Shown here: positions 10,230 to 20,967 of the stretch, piece after piece | How the letters are laid out: each line of letters begins with the position of its first letter | Numbering within the stretch: position 1 is the first letter of the stretch | NCBI GenBank assembly: GCA_004802705.1 | Contig: SGPL01000475.1 | Coordinates: 1-25,705 of the forward strand | Length of the DNA: 25,705 bases | Direction: 5' to 3' | Origin: Bondarzewia mesenterica | Lineage: Eukaryota > Basidiomycota > Agaricomycetes > Russulales > Bondarzewiaceae | The notes under the pieces: generated by a model | What the model was told of the DNA's origin: nothing | The model's database searches: none | Seen by the model: only the letters and a program-made list of their open reading frames with translations | Translations under genes and position numbers: made by a program

Positions 10230-10277
10230 GTAACGAGACCTTTCGACAAAAAAGTTGTTGGGTGAATAGCTTTCAGT
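10230..10277 (-). repeat. Right terminal inverted repeat
   Basis: Reverse complement of the left terminal repeat; ends GGGTGAATAGCTTTCAGT on the plus strand. The Crinkler-like gene remnant starts about 150 bp to the right. Confidence 0.85.
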
Positions 10278-10429
10278 GAGACAAGATGTTCCAGAAGGAC
10301 TCTGAAGGGCTTTTGACTGCATCTTCCTCATTTTCCCCGTCTGCCTTTTTATCGTTAAGACCATCGACCGAGTACATAAAGGGTCCCCAGTGACCCTTTA
10401 GTTTATATTTCTCTGATAATTCCGATTTG

Positions 10430-12207
10430 CGCATGGCGACACGATTCCTCTTCACCTTCAGACCGTCTTACTCTACGCGCCAAACTCACACTGGCAGAAG
10501 GTACCGACGCTGGACATTGATATTGCTTCCATTTCGTCTTCATCTCAGGCATCTAGCTGTCCCGACTGCCCGACTGCCACCACCTGACTCCTTTAGCTTC
10601 CCACACGAAGCCACTTTGGGTTCTACCTCTCCTCCGCGACCCCAGGCCCTCGATTTACCGACCTCGGTTTTGATCAATTTGCTTTTGAGAACCCGTTGCA
10701 GGAAGGGGGGACTCTCCTGGATGCCACTTCAGATGAGCGTATGGTGACTCTCGGTAGGCCTCTGTGAGTACCTAGGTTTTCCGCATGTCTGTTTCGACAA
10801 CGCTAATTGCTTCCCGGAAGATTTGCGACGCGCTACCCTCCGCAGTCTAAGGATACGGAAGGGAAAGATGAGGATGGCCACAGTACGTAGTTGATGCGAT
10901 TCGACTTTGCGGCTCAGAAGTTGATTGGCGTCGAGCCCAGAAGAGTACAGGATTTCACGGAAGATCAAAAAAACTGGCGTGCCTATCTCATAGGTTTCCC
11001 ATCGACTTCATGCCAGGTACGTTTGCCAGAATGGGGCAGCAGAAGCGGCGAGTCGAGTCGCATTGTGCGTAGCATTGCAGCTGGAGGGAGAATTCCGCAC
11101 GATGGAATCGGTCTGCCCTTCGGAGCCCCTCCTGGCCGAAGCGGCTTCGTCAATGATGGAAAAATTTGACACGCCGACGGGACGAGATCGATCCTCAATG
11201 GATTCGCGGTGGATCAAGGCGACCGAGGGGAGCTAGCTGCGCTCCTGCTGCTGACCCTAGCTCGAGATGCAGCCGTGAAAAATGGATTTGACATAGCAGC
11301 AAGTCGCGCTCGGAATCGTGTTTTCTGGGTGAACACGTTCTTGGAGTGCCTGTTTGGACTGGAGAAGGCAACGTCTGGGTGTGTTCGTCGTGACGACGTC
11401 TTNCAAGCTGGTCCATCGGTATTCGGAACTGAAGAGGAAGCCGGTCGTGCACTCAAGGACGCATTCGCGGGTGCCCAGATGCATTTCAACCACTTCGTCA
11501 AGGTCCACGATCGAAAGATGTTAACTCAGAAATTCCTCGTGTTCTTCGCGAGCCGTGGTATCGGGGTGCTGTTCGCCAATTCGCAAGCCGGCATCGATGC
11601 CTTTCTCCCCTACACGTACTGTGACGGCCGGTTGAAGCCAGATAACAAGGGCATCATCCTGTTGCGGATGAAGAATGACGTTCGTTGTACGATGACGATC
11701 AGGGAAGAGTTGTTTGAAGCCATGAATCCGTACGATCTAGGGCTTTTCAGTCAGGAGTCGGATGCGGTTATTCCTTTGATTCGTATCGTGTTTGCCATTG
11801 CGGGCAAAAAACCCTGTCTGAAGGTGAGGCCACCTGTCCCTCCACCTGAGCCTGTCCCGCCGCAGTCTGTCCCTCAGCAGCCTGTCTCCAACAAGGGCAA
11901 GGCGAAGGCCGACAATGGGACAGAGGAAGACAACAAGGATCGCTTGAAGTTTGTCGCATATGACATTTGGTGCTCAGGCCTCAGCAACCGCGTATTTGAT
12001 CCCATCACAGAGTCTTCAGAGGCGGTTTGGCTTTCTCTTCGGAATCCTTCTCGGTCCTGGAAGAAAATGTACGAACCGGCGTACCATGACCATGCGGAGC
12101 TGAGAACGGCGCAGAACCCGGCTGGGGCGGCAAAACCAGAAATTTTCTCGTCGTGGATACCCGCAACCTTGTTGGATTCAGATCACAAAGGCGACAAGCC
12201 TAAATAG
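10430..12207 (+). pseudogene. 5'-truncated, interrupted Crinkler-like (NTPase-nuclease type) protein gene
   Basis: Belongs to a large expanded family of Agaricomycete proteins that I recognise by FTDLGFDQ, LGRPLFATRY, DRGELAALLLLTLARD, a GIDAFLPY...LLRMKND pair and YDIWCSGL. Published analyses place related proteins with Crinkler effectors: a P-loop NTPase region followed by a restriction-endonuclease-like domain. Exon-like blocks are a doubtful first piece ending at 10500, then 10597-10763, 10821-11016 and 11081-12207, with introns 10501-10596, 10764-10820 and 11017-11080. Breaks: an in-frame TAG at 10888-10890; a frame change between about 11169 and 11232; an N at 11403; no start codon; and no P-loop part upstream, where the inverted-repeat element sits instead. 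The nuclease-like motif has Asp in GIDAF but RMK where relatives have a QxK, so catalysis is doubtful. From 11209 to the stop the frame is open for 332 codons. Frame breaks could partly be sequence errors. Confidence 0.65.
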
Positions 12208-12703
12208 GCTGTTCTTTCTTATTCGTCGCTCGCTGCACGACATGTTTTGCTCGATTCAGAAACTTTCTCGCTGTCGGTAACCTGTGCCATGTACTAGTAG
12301 AACTTTATGAGATTATACAAATTGTGCGTTCCCGCCGATGTGAGTCCGACTGCTGCCTCCACCGTGTAAGTTACTATGTGGGAAGACCTGAGATGCACAA
12401 CATCCACCGAAGACCGGGAGCTATCATCGCCCTTCAAGTGAACAGTAAGTAAATTGCAGCCTCGAGCTGAAGTGGCGTAGGAGACTAGCCGTGCGAAGCT
12501 TGCGGGACCTGTTTGCACCCTTCAATTCACTCCACCCCTGCAATTTTCCCGAGCTCGATGCCATCTTCATTGGCAATTTCCCCCCTCACAAATTTCTCTC
12601 ATTTTTCGGTCCCCTTTCTTAGTTCTGACTTTCCTTTCATTCTCAAGGACGCAGCCACAGCCTCTGCATCTTCTTTTACGTTTATCTCCGGCCCTGCGCA
12701 GCC
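12208..12703. other. Intergenic, upstream region of the MFSD5-type gene
   Basis: No gene seen. The last 200 bases (about 12500-12703) are pyrimidine-rich, as expected for a promoter and 5' leader, and the start codon at 12704 sits in GCAGCCATGTC. Confidence 0.45.
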
Positions 12704-14634
12704 ATGTCTGGCTTCTACGAGTTTCAACTGACCCTCCTCGTCCTGATCTGCGTTCTCGTCCTCGTCCTCGAACGCTGGGTATCGTCGTCCAAAATAAAGA
12801 AACCGCTCGCCGCGTCGTCTCTAGCGAAAGAATATGTTGATGATTCGCTAGAGAACGGACGCAGCCACACACGCCATGGGTCCAACGGAAGCGTATCAGG
12901 CATGGCGAGCGCGCGCGAAAGCGCTTTGAATGCATTGATGAGGAAATATCTCGTCGTATATGCCATCGTCATGGGTGTGTATATTCCGTTTTGCCCATGT
13001 TCGCTTATATCGGACACACTGATCTTTCAATGCGGGTTAACATGCTACAGGTGCGGACTGGCTGCAGGGTCCATATGTCTATTCCCTGTATCGCGAGCAG
13101 TACGCCTTTCCAGAACACGTCGTTGCTGTCCTCTTCGTCATCGGTTTCGTCAGCGCAGGCCTATCTGCGCCTCTCGTAGGCGTCTGGGCTGACCAATAGT
13201 GAGTCGTGCTACGTTCCCCCTTCCCCTCCCTCTTAAGACCTACTCAACATACGCTTCTAGCGGTCGGCGACGGCTATGCCTTTTCTTCTGCGTGGCCTAC
13301 ACGCTGACTTGCGGGTTCCTTCTCATCCCCTTCCTCCCCCTGCTTCTTGTAGGTCGCGTCCTCGGAGGCATATCCACATCAATTCTTTTCTCCGCTTTCG
13401 AAAGCTGGCTCGTGTCCGCAAGCTCAACTGCGGCGCTTCATTCTGAGGACCTGAGCAGTATCATGGGTCGTGCGACACTCGTCAATGGGTTTGTCGCAAC
13501 CGCTGCTGGCGTACGTCTTCTTCCCTTCGTCAACATCTAGCGGCATAACAATCTATGAGCGAATCTTGATATCTCATTCTGTAGGTGTTCTCGAATAAAT
13601 TAGTAGAATGGAACGCAGGCGGTTTCCGTTCGCCTTTCGTAGCGAGCGGGGTTTTGCTCATACTGGGGTGGATCGTCATCCACACGACGTGGGGAGAGAA
13701 TTACGGGAGTGGCGGGGGCGCACAGGCGTCCACTGAAGACATCTTCCAAATCAAACGGCTAGGCACGGCATGGAGGATCGTCGCCGCGGGTATGTTGACA
13801 CTGCTCGTCCCTCAGACTCGTAGGTTTACCACTCACATGAGTGACTCAACTCGATCGCAGACCCCACGCTTCTCGTGCTCGGTCTCACGCAGACAATTTT
13901 CGAGGGCTCGATGTACCTCTTCGTCTTCATCTGGGTCCCTGCACTCCAAGAATCGTCCAGCACACCTTCGGCACTTCCGCTCGGCTATATTTTTTCCTCG
14001 TTCATGATCTCCATGATGCTCGGCTCGCTTCTGTACACCTTCATCGCATCGCACTGGCACCGCCCCGCCCCACCACATGTCCACACACTCTCTGCTGCGT
14101 CTGCGTCCTCGTCAATAGTTGTGAGTGCNCCCGACTCGACGCTTGTGCTCCACGCGAAGCTCAGCTCGCTCGTATGCGCCGTTTCCGCGCTCGCGTTCGC
14201 CGCGGGCGTGCACGCCGGGAACGGGCAGGGTGGGCAGAGCGAGAAGATCAAGTTCTGGGCCTTCTGTGTTTTCGAAGCATGCGTCGGGATGTACTACCCC
14301 GTACAAGGCATGCTGCGTGGCTCACTCATCTCAAACGAACACCGCGCCACTGTACGTTATTCTCCCTTTCATCCCTTCACTTCACGTGACATTGACTGGC
14401 ATGAATTAACCCTATATCCTCCTGCCATTTTTGCTGAAACAGCTGTCAGCACTTTTCCGCGTCCCGCTGAACATTTTCGTCGTTGTCTCCCTCCTCACCG
14501 GCCTCTCGTCCGCCCGCAACCTCGTCTTCACCGCCTGTGCCCTCGTTCTCGGCGTCTCGGCGCTCACGACCGCTGCTGTCGTCCTTCCGCGCGTCGAGGC
14601 GCTCCCGCTGCAAACCAACGGGCGCACCGCCTAA
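12704..14634 (+). CDS. MFSD5: MFSD5-type molybdate-anion transporter (major facilitator superfamily)
   Basis: Predicted polytopic membrane carrier for molybdate, needed for molybdenum-cofactor enzymes. Six exons: 12704-12974, 13051-13198, 13261-13510, 13585-13789, 13861-14351, 14443-14634. All splice sites are GT-AG, phases agree throughout, and the product is 518 residues. An N-terminal membrane segment (about residues 6-26) is followed by a polar linker, DWLQGPYVYSLY (about 93-104), the MFS motif-A-like GVWADQYGRRR (134-144) and GRVLGGISTSILFSAFESWL (171-190); the last two are strong signatures of this family, called MFS_5 or MFSD5. Further hydrophobic helices fill the C-terminal half, ending in a short polar tail. 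One residue (codon with the N at 14129) is unread. The gene converges with the F-box gene on the other strand. Length and motif order fit the family; the substrate is inferred from characterised relatives. Confidence 0.88.
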
Positions 14635-15080
14635 CCCGCGTGACTGCCGTAAGAGGGGTGGAGGAGAAAGCCAATCAGTAGCGGACATGGCGAATCAAAC
14701 ATGTCTGGAAAATCAACTCGCGAGTTGGATATTGATGGTCATGGACGATTCTAACATAGATCAACCGCCTTGGACTACTGATAGAAATTGTCCCAACCCA
14801 ATCTACTCTGTATAGTTAAATGACATATATATGTAGCTTCTGTATACCTTCAAGAAAGTGACTAGTGATCGTCGGTGCTCTGCATTCGGAAAAACATGAC
14901 ATGCACGAAGAGATCGCGAACGAGCATGGCGAATAGCCCGTTTCAGTGGTATCCCCGATCAGTACTAGCTATCTCGAAAGCAAGAAAGGTGCCATCAACT
15001 GAACAACTTGGAAGCTCTGCAAATCCGTCAAAAAACCATTGCCAAGGGCTCCAGCTGTCCGGATCAAAGCACTGAATTCC
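14635..15080. other. Convergent intergenic region
   Basis: Separates the 3' ends of the MFSD5-type gene and the F-box gene. It should hold both 3' untranslated regions; AT-rich TATATATG near 14825 is the only notable feature. No gene seen. Confidence 0.5.
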
Positions 15081-16747
15081 CTAATCGTGTCGTACATGAA
15101 ACTGGTTTTGCGTCACGGCACCACACCGGACAACCCGACCAACGTCATTTTCCACGGAACCAATGAACGCCTCTGCGTCCGTGCCTTCCGTGCGGCCTTG
15201 CACATACAGCGTCTCCAGTCTGGTCCCTCGCGCGGCACGAATCCCTAGCGGTGTGTGCTGTCCGAAACCCGCTGCGACGTCACGCAATGCGAATGTATTG
15301 ATGGTGAGGGTTCGGAGCTCAGGCAGCACAATACCGGCACCGCGAGATTGTGCAAGGTAATCGATGAAAGACAGCGCGAAGTGGTTAATGTGCGTGGCGA
15401 CGAGCGCTTGCGCGTCTTCGAGCATTTCCGCCCAGTCAGTCGGTCTCAGGGGGACCGAGAGGTTATAATGGAGAGTTCGGAGAGCATAAAGGGGGAGTGA
15501 TTTGAAAGCTCGAACAATGCGTTCTGGCAAAAATGGCGCCTGCGGTAATATGAGCTCGAAATAGAACATCGGGTTACCGGCGGAATCGCAATTTGCACCG
15601 TCGACATTGGATGTGGCCTGCAGCCAGGGAGAACCCTGATCGCCCACAGTGAGGTGTTGAATTGACTTCGTGGGGATTGCGACAAGGTCGTGCCAAGCAG
15701 TGAAGAGTGCAACGTCGGAGGGTACCCACTGGAAGTCGGGGTTGTAGACCCGTACGATTAACCTTATCCGCGTTGTCGGAGAGAACCTGAACAGCTGAAG
15801 GACTTCGGCACAGATCCGTGGGTTGGCTTGAAGGTGAAATGAGGTTAATCGACCCATATGAATGGAGTGGTCGGGCAGGCCGTTCGACGAAAGTGATGGT
15901 CCATTAAAAATTAGTATGCTCAGAGTCTCTAGCATGGGCATAGATCGAATGGTGTGAATGAACTCAGAAGAATCTAACGGGCCATCGATCAAGTCAACTT
16001 TTAAGGACGTGAGATTGCAGAAGATGGGAGAGCCCCAAGGAGCCCTCAAACCCGAAAATTCTAGATGGCGCAGACGCGGCATTTTGGATAGGAAAAAAAT
16101 CAGGAAAGAGCGTCAGATCACGCTGGGATAAACAATATGGTTTGATAAATAAGTGGAGTTCAAGAGTCTCAAGTAGAGGAGCGCCGGCGAAGGGAATGGA
16201 ACGGAGATATCGAAAGGCAAGCGGTGTGTACCCGTGAAGAGAGAGGTTTTTAGCGCGGTGGAGCTCCGACAGTATGAGGAACGCCTCTGACTCTTGTGTC
16301 CCGTCTTCATCGAAAGGAGTATCGAACGTCAAATCGGCTTCAAAAGGCCGCCCCTTGGACCGTCTGAGAGCCTCCTTTGTCCAGTTGACAGAGCCCGAAG
16401 GGATATTCTCCCATAAAATAGCGTTTTCGAGAGCAATTTCTCGCCACGCACGACAAACGTGGCTCACGACGATCCAGCCAGCCGCCCTGACTACTCCATA
16501 GTCAAAAACGTTCAAATCGGATAGGATCTATATCCACGAGAGCGGTGAATATGTTGATGATGACCTCGGGAGGTAGGCGGAAAAAGAGGGACAGCGAGTT
16601 GCGACGGGTTCGAAGGATGGAGTGCAAGCTTGCATCTGCATCGTTGAGAATTTCGTCCAGCTCTTTCTGAGCCTGTCTGACGACCTTCGCGCCGCTAAAG
16701 GCAGTGATGTCTTCTGCCTGGTCCCCATTGGCCTGCGCAGAAAGCAT
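15081..16747 (-). CDS. F-box protein with LRR-like C-terminal region; frame broken at two homopolymers
   Basis: Probable substrate adaptor of an SCF ubiquitin ligase. The start at 16747 gives a short coiled-coil-like lead (about residues 22-50), then the F-box: LPPEVIINIFTALVDIDP (58-75) and, after the first break, IVVSHVCRAWREIALENAIL. The rest has irregular Leu-rich repeats such as LRHLEFSGL, LTSLKVDLI, LETLSILIF and LRTLTINTF, typical of the many Agaricomycete F-box proteins. The frame changes twice: at an A5 run (16504-16508) and an A7 run (16093-16099). Each change corresponds to one extra base, and removing both gives exactly 555 codons including the stop, about 554 residues. No introns are needed. 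The breaks may be homopolymer errors in the assembly or real mutations in one of many paralogues. The partner protein is unknown. Confidence 0.8.
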
Positions 16748-17433
16748 CTGGGTATAGTCAGTCTGTTGATCATATGTGTTTAAAGTTGGAAAAAAATGAC
16801 AACCTCTGCGCTGCGGATCCGAGTTACTCTCATGTTGTTATTCAAGTGATTGCTACCCAAGAGAAGTCTCGTTTACTTTTTAAGAAAAATTCCGATAGAA
16901 AGAATGGTGCATTGAAGTGTCACTGAAATGGTGCCGGTGGTATGAGCCAGAGTCATGAAGAAACGGGCATCAATGATCAGATATGTACTGATAAGTAGTT
17001 GTTATGCATTGTTTTACAAATACGTCATGAATATTGTTTTGTAGCCAAACTTTTGCCGGACGTCAGCATAAGTTTGACCTCACTTCTTGAGCTTCGACGA
17101 CGCAATCCAACATGTATACGTTGACAGCTTTGAGATTTTGAAAGTGACTTTCCGTATTTTGTCATGTCATCAAAACATTGCTAGGAGTGAGGGGAACGGT
17201 CAATAATGTCATTCTCGAACTTCAATCTGGATTGCCAACCATTCGGTCCTTATTGTACTCTCACAGAGTGAGCAATGCATTTATTGTTCGCAACCAAGCT
17301 ATCATACATTTACAAGTGCTACTTAAGGTTTAATGGACAAAATACCACCACCCTTAAAATCAGATGACCATATCTTCAGGCGACTTTTCTACCCAAAGAA
17401 CTTAGTGCATCATGGTCTGCTCCTCCCGATCCG
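16748..17433. other. Intergenic between F-box gene and methyltransferase gene
   Basis: About 690 bases, AT-richer than the flanking genes. It holds the upstream region of the minus-strand F-box gene and the 3' flank of the minus-strand methyltransferase gene. No gene, repeat or RNA recognised. Confidence 0.5.
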
Positions 17434-18392
17434 TCAACGGAACAAACTTTCAGGCATAATCAGCACACGAACATATCTCTGACCATCAATTCTTTGATGG
17501 CTGAAACTCACCCTGACATCATAAAGCTCTTTCTCGGTAACGCTGCCGTCCTCGTGCTTGTCAACCTGCAAAACGGTTTGCATGTACTCCCCTACAGGAA
17601 TGAACATCCTTCCGGGACGGGAAAGCTGGTCGACGAGGTGCTGGGGTAGAACAGGCGAAGCCGCACCGACATGGATGGCATCGTACGGGCCTCCTTCAGG
17701 ATAACCTACGCAGACAGTTAATTGGCCATACCTATTTGAGGGGAAAAAAAACATAGGGTGATTACCTAGCCGACCATCGCCAACGACCATAAGAATCTGT
17801 CCATCACTGAGCGCACCTCCAAGGCCGTCCGTACGGAGGTTATATTTACTCCATTCCACAAGCTGTGGGATATGCTCGATGCCAACCACTTTACCCTTCT
17901 TTTCATCTGAAGAGACGAGGTGATGGAAGACGGCACTGAGGTATCCGGAGCCAGAACCGACGTCGAGGACACGTGCCCCGGGGCGAAGGAACGGCAGGAG
18001 ACAATCGGCTGCATAGGCGTGCTGAAAATGATTTCAGACGGCTGCTTACCGTGAGCAGGCAAGTCGAACGTACCATGTGGGGTGCAGATATAGTTGCACC
18101 GTGCCCAATTGTCCTGAATGTCTTCAGGGGCTGTCGAACCAAAGGTTCGCTCGAGCAACTTACTGTGGTGAATCCAGATATGCATCGGTCTTGTAGAGAA
18201 CGTAATTTGCGCGGTCAACCCTTCTCATCGCCTACACCAGAGAAGCATCAGTTGGAAGCGTGTTTAACCGCCCGTTCTTATGAAAGAGGTGACGATAATC
18301 ACAGCTGCGACGAGGTCTGATTTGAGGGTATCGCTCCGAAGCATGTTGTTTATAAGCTCTGCATTTGTTCGTCCACTGCAGCGCCAAGCCAT
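17434..18392 (-). CDS. PCMT1: Protein-L-isoaspartate (D-aspartate) O-methyltransferase
   Basis: Repairs aged proteins by transferring a methyl group from S-adenosylmethionine to L-isoaspartyl residues; normally cytosolic. Five exons on the minus strand: 18392-18303, 18231-18164, 18113-18074, 18021-17766, 17705-17434. Introns are 49-71 nt with GT-AG ends, and the phases join without a break into 241 residues, the usual length. Visible signatures: MAWRCSGRTNAELINNM at the N-terminus, DSPQTIGHGATISAPHMHA spread over exons 2-4 (about residues 50-68), the SAM-binding motif VLDVGSGSGYL (84-94), the acidic GIEH (113-116), GDGRLGYPEGGPYDAIHVGA, and LSRPGRMFIPVG. All expected motifs are present. The gene is divergent from the PIN-like carrier gene, with 565 bp between the start codons. 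Confidence is high from motif content alone. Confidence 0.95.
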
Positions 18393-18957
18393 GAGAGCTG
18401 AAAGATGCAGAAGGATAGGGAGGAGGAACTGGATGTTGTCTTTGAGGGGTCAATGACCGCATTGAAATATTGACAAACACTAGAAATACAGGGCGTGAGC
18501 AGGCATGAGCCAAAGTATGAGGACATGGTGAATGAGATCATGCAAGCCCTAACCCCAATAATTTATAAACCCTACTATTCGGCTAATCATTGTTACTAAA
18601 TATTAAATCGGGAGAGAGGAAGTAGATCCTACCAGAACTTGTAGACCCTTACAATTAAACTTCAATTCACTGCAAAGCGCCTCCGAGTCTTCAAGTTTTG
18701 TTTTCCTATCCCACTTTCTTCATTTTCACGAAAAACGTCGTCAAGTCAAATCAAAATCAAAGTCACTCCTGTTCTCAGAACATATTGGAAATTTACCATC
18801 CAAGTCACACGTGTGTGGCTGAGCACTGACGTTGCAGACCGTTTACTTGCCTGGCTCGACCGCAACCGTGTGGAGTGCGCAGTAGATAGACCTTGGCAAT
18901 CGATGCTCGGATAGCCTCCACCTCCTTTCTCTCAAACCCGAACCACTATCAAAGTAC
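18393..18957. promoter_or_regulatory. Shared divergent upstream region
   Basis: The 565 bases lie between the start codons of the minus-strand methyltransferase gene and the plus-strand PIN-like gene, so both promoters must lie here. The middle (about 18555-18660) is AT-rich. No specific factor sites are claimed. Confidence 0.5.
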
Positions 18958-20967
18958 ATGGTTTCCTCTGTCGAAACGAGCACTCCCATCTGGCCGCTGT
19001 TGAAAACAGTATTCTCCGTAAGCACAACGTTATTTACCCAAGTTTCTCCGAGTACGTACTGATAGTCGTCCCTCGGTAGTCTATCCTCGAGGTTTTCTTG
19101 ATATGTTTGGCGGGGTTCGTCCTCGCGCGGAAGGGTATCTTGGATAAGGGGACACAAAAGGTATGTGCGTATGCATCTTCGGCTGCTACAGATGTTCTAA
19201 CGGACGCTGCGCAGCAAATAAACCACATAAATATATCACTGTTCACACCCTGTCTTCTATTCTCAAAGGTCGCCTTCTTTCTGTCACCTGGTGAGATCAT
19301 CTGCGTTTTTACGTTACGTACACCAACTGATCGGGGCATCCAGCAAAATTGAAGGAGTTATGGATCATTCCTCTGTTTTTCTGCGCGGTGACGGCCACGT
19401 CGATGGTCGTAGCATGGTTCTTGGGATGGATGTTCAGACTTAAACATTCACAAAGGTACATCATTGGTCTCCTATATTGTCACGATATGTGCCAACTTAT
19501 CAACTTATACTTTTAGAAATTTTGCCATGGCTGCCTCTATGTTCATGAACTCTAACTCACTTCCAATCGCACTCCTACAATCACTCGTCGTCGCCGTGCC
19601 GGGCCTCCAATGGGGAGACGATGATAATACGGACGCCATGGTGGGACGCGCGTTGACGTATCTCATCATGTGCAGCACGCTAGGGATGGTTGTGCGTACA
19701 ACATTCAGTCAAAGGCTCGGTTGAAGTTTTGCCAACGTGTTCGACACTAACATCGGTGCCATTTTCAGGTTCGGTGGAGTTACGGCGTCCGCTTGCTCTC
19801 TGAAGCTGACCCGGAAAGCATCCCTGATTCCCAGGCGAACCAAGAAACATCGAGTTCTCTTTTGAGTAACGAGGACCCGCCGTCGATTATGGACGAGCCG
19901 ATTTCGGCAAGCGAACAAAATGAATATTTGAACCATCAACCACTGATCCCTGACATCGCGATTCATGCACCAGAGAACCAGCACACCATGTTCTACTCCT
20001 TTCCCAACACACCTACACACTCACAGCCCCGCCTGCCCTCTTCGTCCGAAGACTTCACCTCTGACGAGTCCGATGCTGATACTGAAGATGAATTCCCGAA
20101 TCCCCTTCTGTACCTTCCGACGGAGTCTGCATCCTCATGGCGACACACATTCCTTCGGCGCGTTAAATACCGCGTAACCTCCGCCTTCCGCAAAGCCAAC
20201 GACTTCATGACCGCACCTCTCTGGGCTTCGCTCCTCTCCCTCATTGTCGCGCTAATCCCCCCTCTGCAACACACACTCGAAGTACACATGAAACCCGTCA
20301 AGAGCGCGCTGAGCCAGGCAGGTAACTGCTCCATCCCGCTCACGCTTATCGTCCTCGGCGCGTACTTCCACCGGCCCGCCTCGCCCTCGTCGACGTTGTC
20401 CCGCAGCCGTTGGCACCGCGTGCGCTCGCAGACGTCGCTTGTTGATAGCGTGCGCGAGATGTTCAGCTTGAAGGGCGATCAGGAGGATACTGAGCGCGGT
20501 GAACTGCCGTCAAAAAAGGTGGGCGAGGGAGAGGGCAAGACTGTGTTTGTCGCGATCATGGCGAGGATGCTCATCACGCCAGCTCTGTTCTTACCACTCA
20601 TGGTCGTGGGCGCATTGTGGGATCTGCCAACTGTGTTCGAAGAGTGAGCAATTCATCCACGGCAACCTGTATATAGCTACTAACCTTTGTGTGTGTCCAG
20701 CCCCGTCTTTGTGCTCTCTCTCGTCTTGCTGTGTTCTTCTCCGCCAGCTCTGACGCTTGCACAGGTACGCTTGATCTCAATGGGTTCTTCACACATACTT
20801 GCAGCAATTCTGACATCCTTGGCAACTTCTCTCAGATCACACAGGCCGCGTCCGGCGATGCGTTCGAGCGCCTCATCAGCCGGACCATATTCTGGTCTTA
20901 CTGCGTCGTCACCCCGCCTGCGACCATCGCCTACTCCGTACTCGCCATGATTATCGCAAAATTGTGA
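18958..20967 (+). CDS. PIN-like / auxin efflux carrier family membrane transporter
   Basis: Member of the Mem_trans (auxin efflux carrier, AEC) family; fungal members are integral membrane proteins with poorly known substrates. Eight exons: 18958-19017, 19080-19160, 19215-19290, 19344-19455, 19517-19691, 19769-20643, 20701-20764, 20836-20967. GT-AG ends and phases agree throughout, giving 524 residues. The N-terminal half has helices with FLICLAGFVLARKGILDKG, NISLFTPCLLFSKVAFFLSP and the NFAMAASMFMNSNSLPIALL region that is characteristic of the family (Asn/Ser/Leu-Pro kink). A hydrophilic Ser/Asp/Glu-rich loop (about residues 178-290) follows. The C-terminal half has MTAPLWASLLSLIVALIPPL, IPLTLIVLGAYFHRP, MLITPALFLPLMVVGAL and SSPPALTLAQ. 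This two-bundle layout with a central loop is normal for the family. The first 20-residue exon was placed by the ATG at 18958 and a GTAAGC donor at 19018. Confidence 0.88.

Larger units (their letters stand above)
9513..10277. mobile_element. 765-bp non-autonomous DNA transposon-like element with about 47-bp terminal inverted repeats
   Basis: The left end (9513-9558) is the reverse complement of the right end (10230-10277), apart from two one-base length differences; both contain CTATTCACCCAACAACTT and GTCTCGTTAC or GGTCTCGTTAC. Beyond about 48 bp the similarity fades. The interior is AT-rich, has no transposase-like frame, and carries a tRNA-like unit (minus strand) and a GC-rich hairpin. 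Long inverted repeats with no coding capacity indicate a MITE-like element moved by a transposase elsewhere. I could not see a clear target-site duplication, so the superfamily is undetermined and the exact ends may be off by a few bases. Confidence 0.75.

Noticed and set aside
9500..10290. Target-site duplication around the inverted-repeat element
   Set aside because: Flanking bases (GTTGAAAG left, GAGACAAG right) match at only four of eight positions, which is not convincing.
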